From Variovorax sp. YR216 (lineage in GTDB: Bacteria; Pseudomonadota; Gammaproteobacteria; Burkholderiales; Burkholderiaceae_C), in contig NZ_FNRO01000015.1 in NCBI RefSeq assembly GCF_900107745.1, positions 62,001 through 126,000 on the forward strand: 64,000 bases of DNA. Reading direction: 5' to 3'. Below, in pieces: positions 8,837-17,245 of the stretch (position 1 is the first letter of the stretch; each line of letters starts with the position of its first letter). The position numbers and the translations under genes were made by a program. Below the pieces are notes generated by a model that worked only from the letters and a program-made list of their open reading frames with translations, ran no database searches and was not told where the DNA came from.

Positions 8837-8941
8837 GTTCCCGTAGCAGACGCTATTGGGCACGCGCACGGCGACGCGCTTGGCCTTCACCGGCATGCAT
8901 GGCACGATGCCGGCCACCTCACCCGCCTGGAGACCCTTTCG

Positions 8942-9436
8942 ATGAACGGCCGCTCACGCCTGCAGCGCCTGCTGGACGGCATCAGCGTCGCGATGATGCC
9001 GCTGGCGCTGGCGATCACGCTTCTGCTGTTCCTTCAATGGCCGCTGCGCGACTGGATCGGCAAGGGATCGACCCAGGCGAACGACCTGGCGCAATGGCTG
9101 TTCGCGCTCTATGTCGCAGTCGCAATCAACCATGCACGGCGGCGCGGCGCGCATCTCGTCGCACGGCCCGACATCCCGCCGTCCGGCGCGGGCGGCCTCG
9201 CGCGGTTGCGCCGCATCGGCGCACCGCTGTGCGTGCTTCCGTGGGCCGTCTTCCTCGTGGTCAGCGCGGCGCCCCCCGTGGGCCAGTCGGTGCGCGCGCT
9301 CGAACTCTTTCCGGACAGCTTCAACCCCGGCTATTTCATGATCAAGGTCGCGCTGATGCTGATGGGCCTGCTGATGGCAGCCCAGGCCGCGCTCGACCTC
9401 GTGCGCGCACTGCGCGGCGAGGCGGCGGCGTCGTGA
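8942..9436 (+). CDS. TRAP transporter small permease (DctQ-like)
   Basis: A 164-residue membrane protein with four helices, typical of TRAP Q subunits: 'MPLALAITLLLFLQWPLRDW', 'NDLAQWLFALYVAVAINHARRRGAHL', 'CVLPWAVFLVVSAAPPV' and 'PGYFMIKVALMLMGLLMAAQAA'. It works with the large M subunit encoded next (ATGA overlap) to import a carboxylate presented by a periplasmic P protein using the sodium gradient. GGAGA lies eight bases before the ATG. No P-type binding protein is adjacent, so the partner must be encoded elsewhere or upstream genes are not part of the operon. Confidence 0.88.
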   Translation: MNGRSRLQRLLDGISVAMMPLALAITLLLFLQWPLRDWIGKGSTQANDLAQWLFALYVAVAINHARRRGAHLVARPDIPPSGAGGLARLRRIGAPLCVLPWAVFLVVSAAPPVGQSVRALELFPDSFNPGYFMIKVALMLMGLLMAAQAALDLVRALRGEAAAS

Positions 9437-10923
9437 TGGCGACGGGCTGGTTCGGCCTCGCCCTGCTCCTGCTGGCGCTCGCGCTGATGATGACCACTGG
9501 CTGGCCGACCTACGCCGTGCTGCTCGGCGTGTGCTCGGCCGGCACCGTGGTGGGGCTGGCATCGGGCGCCATCGACGCCGCCGTGCTCGGCACGCTGCCA
9601 GCCCGCATCGTGGGCCTGCTCGATCGCGACCTGCTGCAGGCGCTGGCGCTGTATGCGCTGGTCGGCGCCTTGCTGAATCGGCTGATGCTCGCCGACAGCC
9701 TCTACAGCGGGCTCGACAGGGCATTGCGGCGGCGCGCGCCTTCCGCGGCGCCCGAGCTGGCAGGGCTCGGGCTCGGCCTGATGCTCGCGCCAATGAACGG
9801 ATCGGTCGGCGCCAGCCTGATGACGCTTGCGCGCACCGCCGACGCGAGATGGGCCGCCGAAGGCCGCGCGCCGGCCCGGCGCGCCGCGATGGTGGCGCTC
9901 GCCAGCACGCTGGGCGTGATCGTGCCGCCCTCGCTGGTCCTGCTGCTGCTCGGCGACGCGATGCTGCAGGCGCACACCGAGGGCGTGAACCTCGCGCAGT
10001 CGATGGGCCTGCCGCATGCGGGCGCGGCCGTCCGCATCGTCAACACGCAGGACATCCTTCAGGCGGCGCTGCTGCCCGGCGCCGTGCTGCTGGTGCTGTG
10101 GGCGGTGCTGATCCTGCTCACCGCACCGCGCGCGCCACGAAGCGCGTCGCCCGGGCCGCTGACGACCGGCGAGCGCATCGCGCTCGGCGTGGTGCCGCTG
10201 GTCATCCTGGTCCTGCTCTCGCTCGTCGCGATCGGCCAAGTGCGCGCGGTCGAGGCGGCGGCCACCGCGGGAATGCTGCTGCTCTGCTGGGGCGTCCTGT
10301 CGCGCAGACTGACCGGCGCGCTGCTCCGCACGGTGCTCGACGAGGCCATGTCGCTGACCGGTGCGCTGTTCGCCTTGCTGGTCGCCGCGACCAGCTTCTC
10401 GCTGCTGCTGCGCCTGCTCGGCACCGACAGGCTCGCGGTGCAACTGATGCAATCGCTGCAGGGCCATCCGGTGGTCGCGACGCTGACCGTGCTCGGCGTG
10501 CTGCTGGCCTGCGCCTTCGTGCTGGATGCGTTCGAGCTGATCTTCCTGGTCGTGCCGATCGTGATGCCGCCGCTGCTGGCGCAGGTCGACGATGCAGCGT
10601 GGGTCTCGACACTGGCGCTGTTCGCGCTTCAGGCGGGCTTCCTGCTTCCGCCCTTCGGCTATGCGGTGGTGCTGGCGCGCGGCCACACCTCACCCCGGCC
10701 GGGGTCGTGGAATGTCCTTGCCGTTCTCGTGCCCTACCTCGTCGCGCTGCTGCTGGTCATGGGCATGGTGATCGCATGGCCCGCGACCACGCGCTGGCTG
10801 CGCACCGCGCCGGCAACGCTCGCACCGGACGAGAGCCTCCGGCCGGACCAGATCGATCAGCTCATGCGCGAGATGTCGACGCCGTCGGACGACACGCCGC
10901 CCGAACCGCCGCCCGATCAATGA
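9436..10923 (+). CDS. TRAP transporter large permease (DctM-like)
   Basis: A 495-residue protein with about 12 hydrophobic segments. Family landmarks include 'LMLAPMNGSVGASLMTLARTAD', 'VALASTLGVIVPPSLVLLLLGDAM' and 'CAFVLDAFELIFLVVPIVMPPL'. It is longer than common DctM proteins (about 430), with a loop around residues 185-235 and a Pro/Asp-rich hydrophilic tail. The ATG at 9436 overlaps the stop of the Q subunit, so the pair is coupled. The tail end overlaps the last seven bases of the convergent LysR gene. Substrate unknown; polar carboxylates are usual for the family. Confidence 0.9.
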   Translation: MATGWFGLALLLLALALMMTTGWPTYAVLLGVCSAGTVVGLASGAIDAAVLGTLPARIVGLLDRDLLQALALYALVGALLNRLMLADSLYSGLDRALRRRAPSAAPELAGLGLGLMLAPMNGSVGASLMTLARTADARWAAEGRAPARRAAMVALASTLGVIVPPSLVLLLLGDAMLQAHTEGVNLAQSMGLPHAGAAVRIVNTQDILQAALLPGAVLLVLWAVLILLTAPRAPRSASPGPLTTGERIALGVVPLVILVLLSLVAIGQVRAVEAAATAGMLLLCWGVLSRRLTGALLRTVLDEAMSLTGALFALLVAATSFSLLLRLLGTDRLAVQLMQSLQGHPVVATLTVLGVLLACAFVLDAFELIFLVVPIVMPPLLAQVDDAAWVSTLALFALQAGFLLPPFGYAVVLARGHTSPRPGSWNVLAVLVPYLVALLLVMGMVIAWPATTRWLRTAPATLAPDESLRPDQIDQLMREMSTPSDDTPPEPPPDQ

Positions 10924-11894
10924 GGCACGCGGCGCCCGCTCGCCCGGCGGCGCGCCGATCCGCGCAAACGCTGCGCGGCGACTTCTTCCCTGACCGCGGC
11001 GAAGTGCGACCTGACGACCTCGAAGGCGCGCTCGGCCGCCGGCAGCCGTGTGCGGCCGGTGTGCTCGACGATCCCCAGCGTCAATTCCAGGTCGAGCGCG
11101 GGCTGCACATCGAACCGCACGAGCGTTCCCGCGCGCAGCGCGGAGATCACGGCCACATCGGTCGACGGCGCGATCGCATCGCTTGACGTGAGCAGCGTCA
11201 GCACGGTGGAGACGTCGTTCGTGCTCGCGGCGAAATGCTGCTGCAGGGGCAGCGGCAGCTCGTACAGGACCGCCATGCGGCGCAGCAGCGACTCGTTGGC
11301 GTAGCCGGACATGATCAGCGGATAGCGCTGCAGGTCGCCGATCCCGATGCGTGGAACGCCGGCCAGCGGATGGTCGCGCCTGCCGAACCATCCGAAGGTG
11401 CAGTCGTAGACGGGTTCGGCGCTCACGCCGCTGTCCGCGTCGGCTGCGCGGACGTCGCCGACGAAGAAGTCGAGCTCCTCGCGCTGCAGTGCGGCCAGCA
11501 GCACGTCGGTGCTCTGCACCAGCGTGCTCAGGCGCAGGCCGGGTGCCGCCGACAGCAGTTCGAGCACCATGGGGCCGAGCAGGGTCATGGCGATCGACGA
11601 GCCCATGCCGAAGGAGAGGGATCCGAGTTCACCCGAACGCATGAGCGCCAGCGAACGCGCGCCCTCCCGCTCGTCGAACACGATGCGCCGCGCCCGCTCG
11701 GCATAGGTCACGGCGTAGGGCGTGGGGCGCAGCCGCCGGTCCTGCCGGTCGAACAGCGGGACGCGCAATTCGTCCTCGAGTGCGCGCAGGCTGCGCGAAA
11801 GCGCGGGCGGGCTCAGGTGCACCGCTTCCGCAGCGGCGGCCAACGAGCCCAGGTCCATCACGGCGAGGAAGTGGCGCAACTGGCGGGTGTTCAA
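10917..11894 (-). CDS. LysR-family regulator (TTG start)
   Basis: A 324-residue LTTR with an N-terminal winged helix: 'LNTRQLRHFLAVMDLGSLAAAAEAVHLSPPALSRSLRALEDELRVPLFDR'. A ligand-binding domain follows ('GSLSFGMGSSIAMTLLGPMV...'). I chose the TTG at 11894 because GGAGG sits seven bases upstream and the protein then begins exactly where the family begins; the ATG at 11957 would add 21 residues lying across its own operators. It is divergent from the hydrolase at 11985, with two symmetric T-N11-A boxes between them, so it most likely controls the hydrolase-DUF2817-permease operon. Confidence 0.9.
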   Translation of the reverse strand: MNTRQLRHFLAVMDLGSLAAAAEAVHLSPPALSRSLRALEDELRVPLFDRQDRRLRPTPYAVTYAERARRIVFDEREGARSLALMRSGELGSLSFGMGSSIAMTLLGPMVLELLSAAPGLRLSTLVQSTDVLLAALQREELDFFVGDVRAADADSGVSAEPVYDCTFGWFGRRDHPLAGVPRIGIGDLQRYPLIMSGYANESLLRRMAVLYELPLPLQQHFAASTNDVSTVLTLLTSSDAIAPSTDVAVISALRAGTLVRFDVQPALDLELTLGIVEHTGRTRLPAAERAFEVVRSHFAAVREEVAAQRLRGSARRRASGRRVPH

Positions 11895-11910
11895 GGGGCG
11901 GCCTCCATGA

Positions 11911-11957
11911 CTTGCACATATTGCAAGCCGATGACTAAAAAGTTGCAATTTACGCAA
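11911..11957. promoter_or_regulatory. Two LysR-type operator boxes between divergent genes
   Basis: CTTGCACATATTGCAAG (11911-11927) is a perfect 6-bp inverted repeat with a 5-bp centre. TTGCAATTTACGCAA (11943-11957) is a second symmetric box of the T-N11-A type. They lie in the 90 bp between the LysR start (11894) and the hydrolase start (11985). The arrangement of one strong and one weaker box is the usual recognition/activation site pair of LysR regulators. Confidence 0.65.
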
Positions 11958-11984
11958 TCGTCACCGATTCCTAGACTCGCGGCA

Positions 11985-12830
11985 ATGGCCCTGAACACCA
12001 TGACCGATTCCACCTTTTCCACCCTCTCAGGCCGCCCGCTGGTGGCGATCGCCGCCGACCGCATCGAACGCCACCAGCACCCGGCGCATGCCCTGCTGCA
12101 CGGCTATGTGCGCGCGGTGTCGGAACTGGCCGCGGCCCTCCCCCTGGCGCTGCCCGCGGCACCGCAGGCGATGGACGCCGACAGCCTGATCCACGGCATC
12201 GACGGCATCGTGCTGACCGGCAGCCCCTCCAATGTCGCGCCTGAGCGCTATGGCGCCGCCGCCCTGCCGGACAGCGTACTGCTCGACCACGAACGCGATG
12301 CCACCGTGCTGCCGCTGCTGCCGCGGTTGATTGCCGCCGGCGTGCCGGTGCTCGGCGTCTGCCGCGGCTTCCAGGAGATGAACGTCGCCTGGGGCGGCAC
12401 GCTCGATGCCGCCGTGCACGCCCGGGACGGCGGACTCGATCACCGCGAGGGTGACCACGACCGGCCGATCCAGCGCTGGTACGACGACAGCCACGACATC
12501 CACATCGCACCGGGGGGCGTGCTGGCCGGTCTTCTGACTCAGCACCGCCTGCCGGTCAATTCGCTGCACCACCAGGGCATCGAGCGCCTCGGCGCGGGCC
12601 TGCGCGTGGAGGCGACGGCACCCGACGGGCTGCTCGAAGCCTTTTCCGTCGACGGCGCGCCCTCGTTCGCACTGGCAGTGCAGTGGCACCCCGAGATGCG
12701 CATCGACGACTGCCCACTGGCGCAAGCCATCTTCCGCGCCTTCGGCGCCGCCTGCCGCTCTCGGCAGCGACAGCGGTTGCAGCGGCTGGGCCTGCTGGCC
12801 GACCGCATGCCTGCCGCGCTCGCCGCCTGA
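11985..12830 (+). CDS. Class I glutamine-amidotransferase-like gamma-glutamyl hydrolase (PuuD-like)
   Basis: About 281 residues. The nucleophile is Cys126 in 'PVLGVCRGFQEMNVAWGG', and the catalytic His/Glu are in 'LAVQWHPEM'. 'DGIVLTGSPSNVAPERYG' and 'VNSLHHQGIERLGAGLRVEA' match gamma-Glu-GABA hydrolases (peptidase C26). These release glutamate from gamma-glutamylated amines, as in the Puu putrescine pathway. No gamma-glutamyl ligase (puuA) is adjacent, so the substrate may be different. A second possible ATG lies at 12000. It is the first gene of an operon with a DUF2817 hydrolase and an MHS permease, and is divergent from a LysR regulator. Confidence 0.88.
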   Translation: MALNTMTDSTFSTLSGRPLVAIAADRIERHQHPAHALLHGYVRAVSELAAALPLALPAAPQAMDADSLIHGIDGIVLTGSPSNVAPERYGAAALPDSVLLDHERDATVLPLLPRLIAAGVPVLGVCRGFQEMNVAWGGTLDAAVHARDGGLDHREGDHDRPIQRWYDDSHDIHIAPGGVLAGLLTQHRLPVNSLHHQGIERLGAGLRVEATAPDGLLEAFSVDGAPSFALAVQWHPEMRIDDCPLAQAIFRAFGAACRSRQRQRLQRLGLLADRMPAALAA

Positions 12831-12846
12831 TCCATTCACGACCGCC

Positions 12847-13938
12847 ATGAACCACACCGCCTCCCTCGACCTCTTCAGCCCCAGCTACGCCACGGCGCGG
12901 CAGAAATTCCTGGGCGCTGCCGCGGCGCGCCGCCTGCCCGTCGACAGCCGCGTGCTGGACCTGCTGGGCGCCGAAGGCGAGACCCTGGCGATGGACGTGG
13001 TGCTCGACGGCCCGGCCGATGCGAGCAGACTGCTGGTCGTGCTCAGCGGCGTGCATGGCGTGGAGGGCTTCTGCGGATCGGCTGTCCAGACCGGCATGCT
13101 GCGCCTTGGAGCGCCCGCGCACGCGGACACGGCGGTGCTGCACATCCACGCGATCAACCCGTATGGCTTCTCCTACCTGCGCCGCGTGACGCAGGAGAAC
13201 GTCGACCTGAACCGCAACTTCGTCGATTTCGGCAAGCCCTTGCCCGTGAATGCGGGCTATGGGGAGATCCACGACGCGCTCCTGCCGCCCGCGTGGCCCC
13301 CTTCGCACGAGGCCGAGGCCACGCTGGCCGCCTATCGCGACAAGCACAGCGAGCGCGGACTGCAGCGCGCCATCAGCCTCGGGCAGCATGCGCATGCCGA
13401 CGGCATGTTCTTCGGCGGACGCGCGCCCACCTGGAGCAATCGCACCTTCCGGGCCGTCCTGCGCGACTACGGAACGCAGGCGCGCGAGATCGCCTCGGTC
13501 GACATCCACACGGGTCTCGGGCCTTATGGCGTCGGCGAGCGCATCTTCGCGAGCTTCGACAACGGCGTGCTGCCGCGCGCACGGCAGTGGTGGGGCGAAC
13601 TCACCGATGTGCACGCCGGCAGCTCGACCAGCATCCCGATGACGGGGCCCATCCAGACGGCGCTCTTCGAGGAGTGCGCGCAGGCCGTGCATCTCGGCAT
13701 CTGCCTGGAATTCGGCACGTATCCCAGCGAGCGCGTGATGCCCGCGCTGCGCGCCGAGCACTGGATGCATCGCCACGGCGCCGACGACGGCATGCAGGCG
13801 CTGCATATCAAGCAGGCGCTCAAGGACGCCTTCTATCCCGACGCCGAGACCTGGAAGCTGGCCATCTGGCACCAGGGACGCCAGGCCTGCCTGCAGGCCA
13901 TCGACGGCCTGCAGCCGGGCAGCCTGCCGCAAGGCTGA
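12847..13938 (+). CDS. DUF2817 zinc hydrolase (M14/aspartoacylase-like)
   Basis: A 363-residue protein. The zinc site is visible as His70-x-x-Glu73 in 'VVLSGVHGVEGFCGS', with a later histidine in 'IASVDIHTGLGPYG' and a glutamate in 'ICLEFGTYPSERVMPALRAEHWMH'. 'INPYGFSYLRRVTQENVDLNRNF' is also typical of the family. The fold is related to carboxypeptidases and aspartoacylases, which cleave a C-terminal or N-acyl amino acid bond. The gene starts 16 bp after the amidotransferase-like hydrolase and is followed 48 bp later by a permease. The three look like an uptake and hydrolysis pathway for an amide- or glutamyl-linked compound, which is inference. Confidence 0.85.
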   Translation: MNHTASLDLFSPSYATARQKFLGAAAARRLPVDSRVLDLLGAEGETLAMDVVLDGPADASRLLVVLSGVHGVEGFCGSAVQTGMLRLGAPAHADTAVLHIHAINPYGFSYLRRVTQENVDLNRNFVDFGKPLPVNAGYGEIHDALLPPAWPPSHEAEATLAAYRDKHSERGLQRAISLGQHAHADGMFFGGRAPTWSNRTFRAVLRDYGTQAREIASVDIHTGLGPYGVGERIFASFDNGVLPRARQWWGELTDVHAGSSTSIPMTGPIQTALFEECAQAVHLGICLEFGTYPSERVMPALRAEHWMHRHGADDGMQALHIKQALKDAFYPDAETWKLAIWHQGRQACLQAIDGLQPGSLPQG

Positions 13939-13986
13939 CTGGGCACGGCCGATCCGCACCACGCACACTCCACACCCAGGACACCC

Positions 13987-15318
13987 ATGAACGCCACCAC
14001 CCTCGGTTCCAACCCCGTGCAAGAGGCCCTTCGTCCAAGCAACGCCAGCCACGACGCCGCGCCGTCGCGCATCAGCCGGAAAGCGGTCGCGGCCGCGGTC
14101 GCCGGCAATGCGCTGGAGTTCTACGACTTCGTCATCTACGCCTACTTCGCGGTCTACATCGGCAAGACCTTCTTCCCGGTGAGCGGCGAGTTCGGCAGCC
14201 TGATGGCGGCGGTCGCGACCTTCGGCGTGGGCTTCTTCACCCGGCCGCTGGGCGGGGTGCTCATTGGCGCCTTTGCCGACAAGGCGGGCCGCAAGCCGGC
14301 CATGATCCTGACGGTGGCGCTCATCACCATCGGCACCCTGGGCCTCGCCGCCACGCCGGGCTACGCCAGCATCGGCATCGCGGCGCCGATCATCGTGGTG
14401 TTCTGCCGGCTGCTGCAGGGGCTCGCGCTCGGCGGCGAAGTGGGGCCGGCCACTGCCCTGCTGATCGAGGCCGCACCCAAGGGGAAACGCGGCTTCTACT
14501 CGAGCTGGCAGATCGCGAGCCAGGGCCTCGCGGTGGCCGTGGGCGGATGCCTGGGCGTGGGTCTGTCGCTCGCGCTGCCGCCGGAGCAGCTGGCGTCGTG
14601 GGGCTGGCGTGTGCCCTTCCTGCTGAGCCTGGCGCTGGTGCCGATCGCCCTCTACATCCGCCGCAGCCTGCCGGAAACGCACGGCCACGGCCAGGAGCGC
14701 AGCGGTGCGGCGATCGTCGGCGCGGTGTTCCGCGAGCATCGCAGGATCCTGCTGCTGGGCGTGCTCGCCACGGCCTCGACCGCGGTGGCCTCGCAGGTGG
14801 GCAACTACATGGTGACCTACGCGGTGCAGGTGCTCAAGCTGCCCGCCGCCGTCGCGCAGGGCAGCGTGCTCATGGGCGGGCTGATGACCTTCGTCTTCGC
14901 CCTGGTCGGCGGCGTGCTGTGCGACCGCCACGGCCGGCGCGTGGTCAACATGCTTCCGCGCCTGGCCCTGCTGGTGCTGATCGTGCCACTCTTCATGTGG
15001 CTGGCCGGCGCGCCGAGCGTCGCCACGCTGCTCACCGTGTCGGCCGTGCTGGCCGCCCTCACCGCCATGTTCGGCACCGCCGGGCTGGTGCAGGTGCCCG
15101 AGCTGCTGCCCATGGCGGTGCGCAGCACCGGCCTCTCGCTGGTCTATGCGATCGGCACGTCGATCTTCGGCGGCACCACGCAGTTCGTCGTCACCTGGCT
15201 GCTGGCCCTGACGAAGAATCCGATGGCGCCTGCCTGGTATGTGGTGGTCATGAGCGCGATCAGCCTCTGGGCGATGTGGATGCTGCCGGAGTCGCGCGAC
15301 GTGGATGTGCAGCGATAG
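13987..15318 (+). CDS. MHS-family major facilitator permease
   Basis: A 443-residue, 12-helix transporter. 'AGNALEFYDFVIYAYFAVYIGKTFFP', 'RPLGGVLIGAFADKAGRK' and 'LLQGLALGGEVGPATALLIEAAPKGKRGFYSSWQIASQG' are the metabolite:H+ symporter signatures. It is the third gene of the LysR-controlled operon and presumably imports the substrate cleaved by the two hydrolases before it. The last 59 bases overlap the convergent acyltransferase gene, an unusually long overlap. Confidence 0.92.
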   Translation: MNATTLGSNPVQEALRPSNASHDAAPSRISRKAVAAAVAGNALEFYDFVIYAYFAVYIGKTFFPVSGEFGSLMAAVATFGVGFFTRPLGGVLIGAFADKAGRKPAMILTVALITIGTLGLAATPGYASIGIAAPIIVVFCRLLQGLALGGEVGPATALLIEAAPKGKRGFYSSWQIASQGLAVAVGGCLGVGLSLALPPEQLASWGWRVPFLLSLALVPIALYIRRSLPETHGHGQERSGAAIVGAVFREHRRILLLGVLATASTAVASQVGNYMVTYAVQVLKLPAAVAQGSVLMGGLMTFVFALVGGVLCDRHGRRVVNMLPRLALLVLIVPLFMWLAGAPSVATLLTVSAVLAALTAMFGTAGLVQVPELLPMAVRSTGLSLVYAIGTSIFGGTTQFVVTWLLALTKNPMAPAWYVVVMSAISLWAMWMLPESRDVDVQR

Positions 15319-16192
15319 CCTGCGCTTCGCAGGCGGTGCCCGCGAGGATCAGATGGCGCATCTGCGCAGCAATGGATGCGCTGAGTTCCCGGGCACCGTC
15401 CGGTCCCGCGCTTGACGGGTGGCCGAACGCGACTCTGGCGACCAGCCCGCGATAGCGAGGAAGCGCAACCTGCATCGCGGCAGCCAGCTTCTCCCTGTTG
15501 CGCGCCGTCCGGCGCAACAGGGTGAGCGGGTGCCTCTGCGCATCCGGCGAGATGACATTGCTCACCAGCGCAGGCACGAATCGCACCGGTGGGACCCATC
15601 GGGCGAACAGGGCAAAACTGTCCGACCAGTTCTGCAATGACGCAACGGCCCGCTGCGGGCCGAAGGTGGCGGGATCAGGTTCTATGTCTCCCGCCGGGAA
15701 GGTCAACAGCGCCCCTCCTTCCCGCAAATGCCTCGCGGCGCCCCGCAGGGCCGCCATGTGGCCAGCCCCGTTTTCAGGCAGAAGAATCAGCTGCTGCGCC
15801 ACATTCGGCAGGGCCCGGAGAAACGGGCGATCCGAGGCCATCACCCGAAGATCCGGCCGCAACGCGAGACTGGTGAAGAGTGCGACCGTGTCGGTCATTC
15901 CAGGGTGGTTTGCCAGCACCACCAGCGGCCCTTGCGCCGGGACACGCTCCAGGTCCGATGTGACAAGGCCGGCCGTCATGCGACTCATCAACCATGCACT
16001 GCCCTGGGCAAGGCCCTCCCTGCCGACGCGCGTGTCGAACTCGTGGGCCGTCCAGGCAAAGCGGCGGGCCGTCGGCCGGAAAAGGTGGCGCAAAGGCGTG
16101 CCATGAAGACGCGACAGGCCCACCGAATCCAGAAGGTCGGCGATGTTGACCTCGGTGAGCGTCTCGACCAGCGGTGGTGTGCTGACGTGCAT
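15260..16192 (-). CDS. PlsC-like acyltransferase (lysophospholipid/glycerol acyltransferase superfamily)
   Basis: A 310-residue protein. The H-x4-D catalytic motif is in 'GPLVVLANHPGMTDTVAL', followed by a second block 'GGALLTFPAGDIEPDPATFG' that corresponds to the glycerol-3-phosphate-binding Glu/Gly region, here FPAGD rather than FPEGT. Enzymes of this superfamily transfer acyl chains to a hydroxyl group at the membrane. There is no clear membrane helix. The C-terminal 19 residues overlap the convergent permease gene; a shorter C-terminus would not harm the fold. Substrate unknown. Confidence 0.75.
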   Translation of the reverse strand: MHVSTPPLVETLTEVNIADLLDSVGLSRLHGTPLRHLFRPTARRFAWTAHEFDTRVGREGLAQGSAWLMSRMTAGLVTSDLERVPAQGPLVVLANHPGMTDTVALFTSLALRPDLRVMASDRPFLRALPNVAQQLILLPENGAGHMAALRGAARHLREGGALLTFPAGDIEPDPATFGPQRAVASLQNWSDSFALFARWVPPVRFVPALVSNVISPDAQRHPLTLLRRTARNREKLAAAMQVALPRYRGLVARVAFGHPSSAGPDGARELSASIAAQMRHLILAGTACEAQAIAAHPRRATPAASTSPRG

Positions 16193-16208
16193 CTGGTGCC
16201 ATTCTTAT

Positions 16209-17141
16209 TCATCCGGACGCGTTCGCCTGTAGCACCCACGGGTCTTCGCCCTCACCGTGCGCCAGCAGCATGCCGAGGGCCGGCGACAGCGTCTTGTACC
16301 GATGGCGAATCCGGTAGAACGATCGCGTTAGCGGCGGCAGTGCGGTTTGCAGGACGGCAAGTCTTCCGAGCGCCAGCTGGTCGCCGACGGCGCACAGTGA
16401 CAGGCAACTGACCCCGAGCCCGGTCGCTGTTGCCTGCTTGATCGCTTCCGTGTCGCCCAGCTGGGTGCAGGATCCGAATCCACCCAGGTGAGGCAGCAAG
16501 AGATGATCGAGCAGCTCGCGCGTGCCGGAACCTTCCTCCCGCACCAGCCAGCGCTCCTGCCTGAGCTCCGCCGTGCTCGCCGGCCGGCCGAGCGCGACGA
16601 AGGGGTGATCGGCCGCGGCCACGATCACCATCTGGTCCGTTCCCCAGGGCTCCACGTCCAGGTCCTCCGCGTGGCACGGCCCCTCGATGAGGCCGGCGTC
16701 CACTTCCATGCGCATCACGGCGTTGACGACCTCCTGCGTGTTGTCAATGCGCATCTCCACCGCGATGTGCGGCTGCTCGCGCTGGAGCCGCGCGATCCGT
16801 GCCGGCATCACGTAGTTGCCGATGGTGGTGCTGGCGCCGAGCCGGATGTGCGCGGGCAGGAACGCGCTCTTCGCACCGTCGCCCACGCCGAAATCGCGCT
16901 CGATCTCCATCGCCGAGTTCAGCGCGATGCGCGCTCGCGATTGCAGCGAGCGGCCAGTCTCGTTGAGTATCAGCCGCCGGCCCACGCGGTCGAAAAGCGA
17001 TGCGCCGAGCAGCGACTCCAGTTCGGCAAGCGCCGCGCTGGTGGCCGACTGGGACAGCGGAATGCTGGCCGCCGCTGCCGTGGTGCTGCCCAGCTCCGCG
17101 ATCGCGGAAAAGATCTGCAACTGTCTGAGCGTGAGCCTCAT
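16209..17141 (-). CDS. LysR-family regulator, YeiE/CysB-like
   Basis: A 310-residue LTTR. The winged helix is 'MRLTLRQLQIFSAIAELGSTTAAAASIPLSQSATSAALAELESLLGASLFDR'. The effector domain has 'LRLGASTTIGNYVMP'-like residues ('IRLGASTTIGNYVMPARIARLQ') typical of the CysB/Cbl/YeiE branch. It is divergent from a YeiH-family gene, exactly as yeiE and yeiH are in enterobacteria. It therefore most likely controls that gene; YeiE responds to sulfite in E. coli, but no effector can be assigned here. Confidence 0.9.
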   Translation of the reverse strand: MRLTLRQLQIFSAIAELGSTTAAAASIPLSQSATSAALAELESLLGASLFDRVGRRLILNETGRSLQSRARIALNSAMEIERDFGVGDGAKSAFLPAHIRLGASTTIGNYVMPARIARLQREQPHIAVEMRIDNTQEVVNAVMRMEVDAGLIEGPCHAEDLDVEPWGTDQMVIVAAADHPFVALGRPASTAELRQERWLVREEGSGTRELLDHLLLPHLGGFGSCTQLGDTEAIKQATATGLGVSCLSLCAVGDQLALGRLAVLQTALPPLTRSFYRIRHRYKTLSPALGMLLAHGEGEDPWVLQANASG

Positions 17142-17163
17142 TCGGGGTCCTTATTCATCAGAT

Positions 17164-17187
17164 GAGTTGGTCATACCCATATAACTC
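17164..17187. promoter_or_regulatory. Inverted repeat between yeiE-like and yeiH-like genes
   Basis: GAGTT (17164-17168) and AACTC (17183-17187) form an inverted repeat separated by 14 bp, in the AT-richer part of the 104-bp gap between the divergent starts at 17141 and 17246. Its place fits a LysR-type operator for the YeiE-like regulator. Assignment rests on symmetry and position only. Confidence 0.35.
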
Positions 17188-17245
17188 GTTTTTCTTTCAA
17201 GGGTACCGCGGCCAAGATCGCCTCTTCATCACCACAAGAAGCGTC

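Noticed and set aside
12556..14931. Very long open frame antisense to the hydrolase, DUF2817 and permease genes
   Set aside because: It is Ala/Arg/His/Gln-rich without domains and lies opposite three well-supported genes; long antisense frames are expected at this GC content.
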